A stretch of 64,000 bases of DNA. Source: Sclerotinia nivalis (lineage: Eukaryota > Ascomycota > Leotiomycetes > Helotiales > Sclerotiniaceae). Below, piece by piece: positions 57,802-64,000 of the stretch; position 1 is the stretch's first letter, and each line of letters starts with the position of its first letter. The notes below the pieces were generated by a model. The model saw only the letters and a list, made by a program, of their open reading frames with translations. It did no database searches and was not told the DNA's origin. The translations under genes were made by a program, and so were the position numbers. The stretch is taken from the NCBI GenBank assembly GCA_029531795.1, contig JAPEIS010000009.1:930001-994000 (forward strand), read 5' to 3'.

Positions 57802-58149
57802 ATCATATAATCTATTGATTGTAAACTAGCTACGTATTTGGCTTTAATAATACAACTTTCTCACAATATCTCGGTATTTAGAAACTGAACTATTATATAA
57901 TTCGGTGATTTTATAGTTTCAGTTCTTCAGACGAATATTAATAATATATCTTATTAAAACTACACTTCCCTATATACATTCCTACCGATACCTTTTTAAT
58001 AATTCATTTGATATTCTGAAAATTTGATTTATATTTTCAAGATTTGAATTCAATTGATATATAAAGCCTTAGAAATATTAAATGATATAAGATTTGGTAA
58101 TGAATTCGTTTAAATTTCAGCCCTGACTCATTTAAAACGACACCGAGTA

Positions 58150-59906
58150 GATATATAAGAGTATTCGTCGAGTATAGTTATGAGCGGAATAATTATAAAT
58201 CAAATCTAAGTTAGCTGGATGTAGCCTAGCTGACAGCGAGCACACAAATTGGGTTTTATATTGAGATTTATTCCAAATTTTTCCAATTTCCTATCTTGAT
58301 TGAAACAATACTTTGTGTCCCGAAGGCAATCTTGATCGGGTATGACATAATATGGTTTTTGTTTGAACTTTAGGAAAAAGGTAAATGGATAGCGTGGAGA
58401 GAACTCAGTGGCGATCTGTGACTACTAGCTCCTAGATTTATGCACAATTGGCATTTCAAGCGTTGCGGATGCTGGGAAGCCAGGTTGTGTCACAAGAGGG
58501 TGATGATAAAGTACTTCATGAGATCAACCAATGGTACGAGACGAGGTTCGCTCTCGATGGAATTTCAGATCCTTCAAACAAGCCAAGGACGTAACGATCG
58601 TCACAGCAAAATTTATTGTAGATCCAAGTATATACTGCGAGGAGCGGCGCACCTACTTTTCTTGATGATGATTTCCACATTTGTAGATCGCTTCATTCCC
58701 CCTGTATTTTTGAATAGTGTTATTTGAAGACTGTATAGCTAGTTGGTATGTAACACATTCTAGTTGTGACTAGTGGCAAAAACCTAACTAGTGATAAATC
58801 CTACTCATCATTGAATGAGGAGATCCGCTGAATAATTTTATTGCGGTGGTAGCAGTAGTCACTCGCTAGTAGAGCTTAGTACTGTACTAGCTCATTACCT
58901 AAGCATGGCTCGAGATTCCTATCACTAGAACAAACAATCAAAATTCCACATTTCTTCGTAGAATAAAAGACGCCAGTGTCTCGAAAAGATGATAGAAATT
59001 TATGATGATTATAAGTTGTTCAATCTCGTTCTGAAATCACAATTTTGACACAGAATTGAAGAAATTCATGCCGTTTCTTGGTGGGGTAATCGCGTTAGCT
59101 CAAGCTCACCGTACTAAGATTAAGCGAGAACTACCCCTCATGAAATGAGGAGGTATACAAAATTACCAGACTTAAGTTCAAAGCCCGGAAAACCACTTAC
59201 ACCATTTTCAAGCCACAAGAGGATTTTGACATCGAAATGCAGGGTTTTTCGATGCGTTTGCCCTAGCATATAGACTTTACATGTTTAATGCCTTCACAAA
59301 ATATTATTTCTATAGTGAACGGCTAACCAATTTCAAAACTTGAGGTTTTGGGAAATGTAATGCTTGTGGCCGTTTCGTACGTAGAATTGACAGCACAAAT
59401 GCACAGGATAGAAGTACTTTCCAAATAATATGGCTGGTCTACAGCCCGAGATCCCTGGTATGTGTATTATATGTGTCCTCAATCGCAGAAGCTATGCGCA
59501 ATTGGATTTGCTTTAGTAAATCCTTACAGTAAACTTGGTTAACCCTAAAATATGTGAACATGGCAAGTCCGCCCAGATCACCCCGATACTCATATACCGC
59601 ATTCTCTCCTTGGATTCGACTTTCTCACTTAACCCGGTCGTCCATCAAGAGAAGTAGCGATGTAATTAATATCAACGTAATCCATAAAGAGTAAGAGCTA
59701 TCAACCAGATCTCTGAGGCTTACTAAGGGCTATGTTAGCCTAGGACTTGTTATTATGTGCATGGAAAATTTAATACTGCAATCAGAACAATTCATCATCA
59801 AAAATTGCATTGCGGAATCTCAATTAACTCAGTAAAGAAAGCACGCCATCAATTCAAAAGATATCAAGAGCTACTGAAATTTCGATCAAACTTCGCGGGC
59901 AACAAG
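58150..59906. other. Intergenic region, no supported gene
   Basis: AT-rich sequence without recognised coding capacity. A 95-residue frame at 58440-58727 is of no recognised family and lacks a supporting context. The end contains the presumed promoter of the gene at 59907. Confidence 0.4.
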
Positions 59907-61055
59907 ATGGAAACCCCAAAAATGGTCCAGCGCAGCCGACTCAGCAGCGCCGCCAATTACTTTCTTAACAATCCTCATAAATGTGCCTATAAGTACGTCG
60001 GAAATTGGTATGATGCATATGAACTCGAGGAAGCTTCCACCTACGCTCCCAGGCTTGATTCCCCAGTGCGTCCTGCTCCTACAATGCCTTATCTTGGGGA
60101 CTCTGATTGGAAGTCCGCTATGTCTGCTTCAGTGGAGCTTGAGAAGTGTGGGAAATTTGAGCTGGCGGAGCTCAGGCGCCTCGACGAGCAATTGCGTTGG
60201 TCCTATGAAAACCTTGCCCGCGATGATATAGATGATATAGTAAGTCATATCAGTATCTCTCCACCCCTTTGACTTCAGGTTGCAACGGCAGAACGAAGGG
60301 AATTAAGCAATTAAGGAACCACACCAGCTGATGAAACTTAGACGACGACGGACTTGTTGCCCCCATCAATTCGTTTACGACTCACGAGAAAGGAGAATAT
60401 TGCCGCTGAAAATGATTGTGCAAACGGCCAAACGCCTCGCGACCCTTCTGGTACTTGCAGAAAAATAAATCGAGCTCCTCGAACTCCTCTTCCCTCAGCC
60501 CCCACACCTCAAAAATACAAGTGGCTTGTCCGCCGGCTCTATGAGAATCGTCCTCTGTCCGACCACAGTGGCGCATTTAGTGAGTTGAAGCTGAAGCTGG
60601 ATATTGCTCAGAGCATGATGTATGATAAGCCCGGAGAAATATTGCGCAGCATGAGAAAGATTATCAACAGGAAAGTAATGTTGTTTTGTCCGCACCGCCG
60701 GCCTATTACTGTAGGAAATAATCTCAGAATAAAGGAAAAAGAACTGCGAGACACAGGAGCGGACATTCAGAGGTTTAACAGGACGATCTGTGGGGGACCA
60801 GATGGGCAGAGTCTCAGGTCCGTGGCTGACTTGAAAGAGCACAAAGACCGCGAGAACGATCTTCAATGCAAGGTATTAATAAAAAACACGGTCAATGGAA
60901 AATTGAGAGAAGCGGCTCGTTGGGCCGACGTCCGCAGAGCACATAAGTCTTCCCACTGTGTTCGTACGATGGATCAATATTTCAATAATTTGAAGGAGGT
61001 CGGTGGAGCAGATTTTTTGAAGAAGGCCAAGCATTGTTTAAGTGCAATGCCTTGA
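59907..61055 (+). CDS. Hypothetical protein, possibly longer than this model
   Basis: Two exons (59907-60239, intron GTAAGT..CTTAG, 60342-61055) give 348 residues, starting at the first in-frame ATG (METPKMVQRS). The protein is rich in Arg, Lys and Leu, with charged helices (MSASVELEKCGKFELAELRR; LDEQLRWSYENLARDDIDDI) and Pro-rich linkers. No domain is recognised. After the TGA at 61053 the same reading frame stays open for another 102 codons to 61364 and ends in an acidic tail (ESVEDPSDEDED). Either the TGA is a nonsense change, or a small intron (for example 57 nt, donor near 61041 and acceptor GGTACAG at 61098) removes it. The true C-terminus is therefore undecided. Confidence 0.55.
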
Positions 61056-61364
61056 TGCATGTGGTATGACTTCGATTGCGAGCGGGTTCTGGGTACAGGA
61101 TTGTCCAACCCGATTGGAGCCGGTAATGGTGTCAGAAGGAAGCGTTCAGGGTTCAAATGTGATCCCGATGGGGTGAAGAGCTCGTTGAGGATGGTGACGA
61201 ATGTTCGTGGTAATGTTGACGAAAGTGTGTACGTCATTAACACGGGTCATGGTCTGGCGACTTCAATCCAATCAGTAGATGATGAGTTCGATGAGTCAAA
61301 TGAATCAATAGAGGATGAGTCGGAAGAATCGGTAGAAGATCCATCAGATGAGGATGAAGATTAA
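61056..61364 (+). other. Same-frame open extension of the preceding gene
   Basis: This 102-codon stretch is in the same frame as the exon ending at 61055, contains GNGVRRKRSGFKCDPDG and finishes in a Glu/Asp/Ser-rich tail. It reads as real protein and is probably the original C-terminus of the hypothetical protein, cut off by TGA or joined by an undetected intron. Confidence 0.5.
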
Positions 61365-63468
61365 AAAGAGGCTCCGATTTCTGCGAAAAGACGACGAATT
61401 GGGTAAGAGGTAGAAAACTTTGAAGGAAGTCTCAACACAACCCTCAATTCTTCGCCACCAAGAATGAATTGGCTCCGCTTCGTTCGCTATGGTTTTCATC
61501 CGACATTGAACCAAGTAGTGATCGAATGAAGCTTTATTATCCATCGCATTTGCTAAGTTGTTGCAAAAGCTGCTTTGGCCAAAGAATTCTTTGACCTATC
61601 TTTCGACACATCTTTCGAGACAACTAGCATTTTCTGCTGATGCATATCTAGCGCATGTTCTCATAAGAGGAAATATACACCACCCCATATATCAAGGAGA
61701 CATATAAATCTCCCACATCATCGAATCGCACACGCCTTCCTCTCTTCAGACTTTTGGTTACATCACATCGTCCCATCTGGAAAGGAGTATATACACGGCC
61801 CAACATCTCACGTAGATATCAGGAGCATGGTTCCAATCTTTAATATTTAAGATCAAATCCGTTTAAATCTATAGTTGGTTTAGTACATAAGAGTGGATTC
61901 AAAGCTGGAGGAGACTCACTCTTTGATTTCATTCAGTTTTCAACAATTTTTGGACATTCGATCTCCGCCCCGCCGCTGCATAACATCAGATGCAATCTAG
62001 CTTTCTAGACCTGTCCTCTAGCAAAGACTTTCACTGCTGAAGATTTGGCGGTTATATTTTTATAAATGTTTGCCCGTTCTGGTTAGTTTCCAAAAGGCCC
62101 TTTGGAAAGTAGCTTGTGTCATCCACAGTTTTGGACTCCCTGGTTTACACGCAGTTGCCCAACCCTTGAAGTTCAACTGGCGGCTAGCTTTTGAGATGTC
62201 CTTCTGATAGAGCTTTCCTATCCGATATTTCTGGATACGCAGTGAACCGCCTACGGTTATGACGCAGCTTTCGTCACAACCGCAAGTTGTAACCTGGAGT
62301 ATCGCCCATCGAGATTTCGGCGGTCGAGTTCTACATCTGCGAGCAAAAGTCGGACGGGCAAGATGCTCAACAACTATTTATGAAAAAAACCAAGTCATTG
62401 GGAAGAAGTCCTAGAGTTCAAGTTCCACTCTTGGAAATTTGCTTGATCCACGGAGACGACTAAAGCGACTTGGATCCGATGTTGACCGTCTGATGTTTTG
62501 GTTGTAAAAACAGAGACCAGGCAGACTCAAGCCCGGAGACTGCAAAACATATCGAACGATGTTGGCATCATTGAATATGCTAATAGTTCCGCTTCACGCC
62601 CTGATTTAATATTTGAAGTTTTTTCGGATTTTGGGGTTGTAATTTATCTAAAAGTTAGAAGTGATTTTTCTCTGGAGGCACACAGTCGAAAAGTCGAAAA
62701 GGCTTTCAACTGTTTTACCATTTTCCTTTACATCTCGTCTTTTACGTAATGGAAAGACTCGAGGGAATTAGGGGGATATGGACAGCTTGGGTGATATGAA
62801 GAAGTTGGAAGGACATGACAAGACGCCTTAAGCGAGAACAGTTTCAAGAGTCTTACCATTTTCTTTCGTATAAAGGCATTATGTGTCGGAAATAATAGTA
62901 ATGAAAATATTTAAACTTTAGGTGGCGGCTGTTGATGCGGTGATAATAAATGTGTGAGTGAGATGGAACAAAAGAGCGATCGAAGTGCAGATGATGTGTC
63001 TTGAAACGTGGTGTTTCGCTAGTTGAAGTCAAGCTGCGGATCTTGATTAAGGGGTGACCTTTGGCTGGGTGTACCTAGAACCTATGTAGATAATGGGACC
63101 TGGTGGAATGGACCTTTGTCGAAGGTGAAACCATGTGTTGTAAAGAAAATGGCATCATTGAGTGAAAGAGAGCACTTGTTGACATGGGATAGAACGAAGT
63201 TGAAGTATACTGCTTCGAAACGGACCATAAACGAAGAACAAAGAGTACAAGAGAGCGGACCAACATAAATAAACTAGGAGAACTGGCACAGGCAAAATAA
63301 ATGCATATGCAGAATGTATTTCATTCTGTTAAGGTATGTATTTCTCCCCATGCTCTCCTTAAGGGATTACTATCAATACAGGTAGCACTTGCTAGTTCGT
63401 TAATCATCTTTCGCGTCGGTATCGTTACAGTCCCTCCCCTCCCTCCGATATTATACACCACTTCCAGA
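61365..63468. other. Intergenic region before MsrB gene
   Basis: About 2.1 kb without a supported gene. Short frames near 62498 and 63075 have no recognisable family. It includes the 3' flanks of the neighbouring genes. Confidence 0.4.
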
Positions 63469-64000
63469 TCAAGCCTTACTCTCTCCGTTCTTCTTCGAGT
63501 CATCTACGACCTCATCTCCCGGTGCAAACTTCATGCTCACACTATTGACACAGTGCCTCTCATCCGTCGGCGTATTGAATCCTTCGCCCTTAAACACATG
63601 TCCTAAATGGCCTCCACAATTCGAACAAACGATTTCGGTTCGTTGCATGCCCAAAGTACTATCTGTGTGTCTTGTTACGGCGCCGGGAATGTTATCGAAA
63701 TAGGCGGGCCATCCACATCCTGATTTGAACTTGTGGGAGGCTTTGTATAGAGGGGCGTCGCAGCCGGCGCATGTGTAGACACCAGAGTCGGGTATGTGTT
63801 TGTCGTATTTGCCAACATGGGGGGCTTCAGTGCCTTGCTTGCGGAGGACTCGGAACTGTTCTTGGGAGATGTTAGATGGGTTTATATAGATCAAGATGGG
63901 AGCGGGGAAGGGGCTCGGGGAGAAGGGGACTAAGGGCAGAAGAGGGGAGGTTTGGTTAAGCTTACCTTTGGAGAGAACAGCTTGCCATTCTTCTTCGGAT
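63469..64000 (-). CDS. MSRB: Peptide methionine-R-sulfoxide reductase MsrB (5' part beyond window)
   Basis: The minus-strand gene enters at the right edge. The last 35 bases (64000-63966) encode SEEEWQAVLSK before a GTAAGC donor, and the final exon (63860-63469) follows a 105-nt intron with a CCCAAG acceptor, in phase. The joined text ...WQAVLSKEQFRVLRKQGTEAP... is the normal MsrB N-terminal motif. Two zinc-binding CxxC pairs are present (CAGC and CSNC), then GGHLGHVF, and the catalytic Cys in RHCVNSVSMKF. MsrB reduces methionine-R-sulfoxide in oxidised proteins, with thioredoxin as electron donor. The start codon and any targeting peptide lie outside the window. The short tail ends KKNGESKA. 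Confidence 0.95.
   Translation of the reverse strand, partial: SEEEWQAVLSKGKLNQTSPLLPLVPFSPSPFPAPILIYINPSNISQEQFRVLRKQGTEAPHVGKYDKHIPDSGVYTCAGCDAPLYKASHKFKSGCGWPAYFDNIPGAVTRHTDSTLGMQRTEIVCSNCGGHLGHVFKGEGFNTPTDERHCVNSVSMKFAPGDEVVDDSKKNGESKA

Larger units (their letters stand above)
56980..58147. mobile_element. 1.17-kb non-coding element with terminal inverted repeats and TA flanks
   Basis: The left end begins CTCGGTGTCGTTTTAAATGA (56980-56999) and the right end is its exact complement (TCATTTAAAACGACACCGAG, 58128-58147). The similarity continues more loosely for about 15 bp inward. Both ends are bordered by TA (56978-56979 and 58148-58149), the target used by Tc1/mariner-type transposons. 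No transposase frame is visible; the interior is very AT-rich and holds a 143-bp direct repeat. A deleted or RIP-degraded Tc1/mariner derivative or a large MITE is the likeliest reading. TA is a short duplication, so chance cannot be excluded, but the perfect 20-bp inverted ends are strong. Confidence 0.75.

Overview
The window looks like nuclear DNA of a filamentous ascomycete. Genes are split by short introns (mostly 50-100 nt) with GT..AG borders. Several gene families are typical of moulds: a PDR-type ABC pump, a HET-domain protein, a zincless-finger Fpg, and fungal Rsc9 and Nse2. The overall flavour (AT-leaning intergenic DNA, CT-rich leaders, PDR pump) suggests Leotiomycetes, possibly Sclerotiniaceae such as Botrytis, Sclerotinia or Monilinia. 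That placement is from memory of related proteins and was not tested by a search. Exon joins were worked out by hand from splice consensus and reading-frame phase.

Layout. 1-2.6 kb is non-coding apart from an intron-containing tRNA-Thr. 2.7-7.6 kb holds an 8-exon PDR-type ABC transporter (minus). 8.6-11.4 kb holds a divergent pair, an Fpg-type DNA glycosylase (minus) and PEX11 (plus). 14.1-16.1 kb is a five-exon monocarboxylate-type MFS carrier with a repeat-filled third intron. 17.9-19.9 kb is a Ser/Thr-rich single-pass membrane protein. 20.5-22.7 kb is a HET-domain gene with an in-frame stop. 22.7-25.1 kb is low-complexity DNA, with a strongly pyrimidine-biased tract and a 174-bp solo LTR with target-site duplication. 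25.2-26.9 kb is a Git1-like transporter. 26.9-32.2 kb is repeat-rich and essentially gene-free. Then come a repeat-bearing 531-aa protein (32.2-33.9), a Nudix hydrolase (34.8-35.4), an Nse2 SUMO ligase (36.2-37.6), an unknown membrane-associated protein (38.2-39.5) and a mitochondrial 2-oxoglutarate/malate-type carrier (40.1-41.1). 43.8-44.7 kb holds a four-exon gene that is easily missed because its exons are short; it has a duplicated exon and an in-frame stop. 46.4-52.2 kb holds a divergent pair, Rsc9 (minus) and a possible Rec114-like meiotic protein (plus). 52.2-59.9 kb has no gene but contains two unusual structures. One is an array of more than 25 copies of a TGTTGCATATCT-like motif at roughly 60-100 bp spacing, part inverted and part built as hairpins. 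The other is a 1.17-kb element with perfect 20-bp terminal inverted repeats flanked by TA. A hypothetical gene (59.9-61.4) and a 5'-truncated MsrB methionine sulfoxide reductase (63.5-64.0) close the window.

The genes do not form one pathway. They are mainly housekeeping functions (base-excision repair, peroxisome division, chromatin remodelling, SMC5/6 SUMOylation, mitochondrial transport, oxidative repair) between accessory genes (ABC pump, HET, MFS) and repeat islands. Three gene models (HET, the four-exon gene, the 59.9-kb gene) are otherwise open in frame but carry one nonsense codon each.
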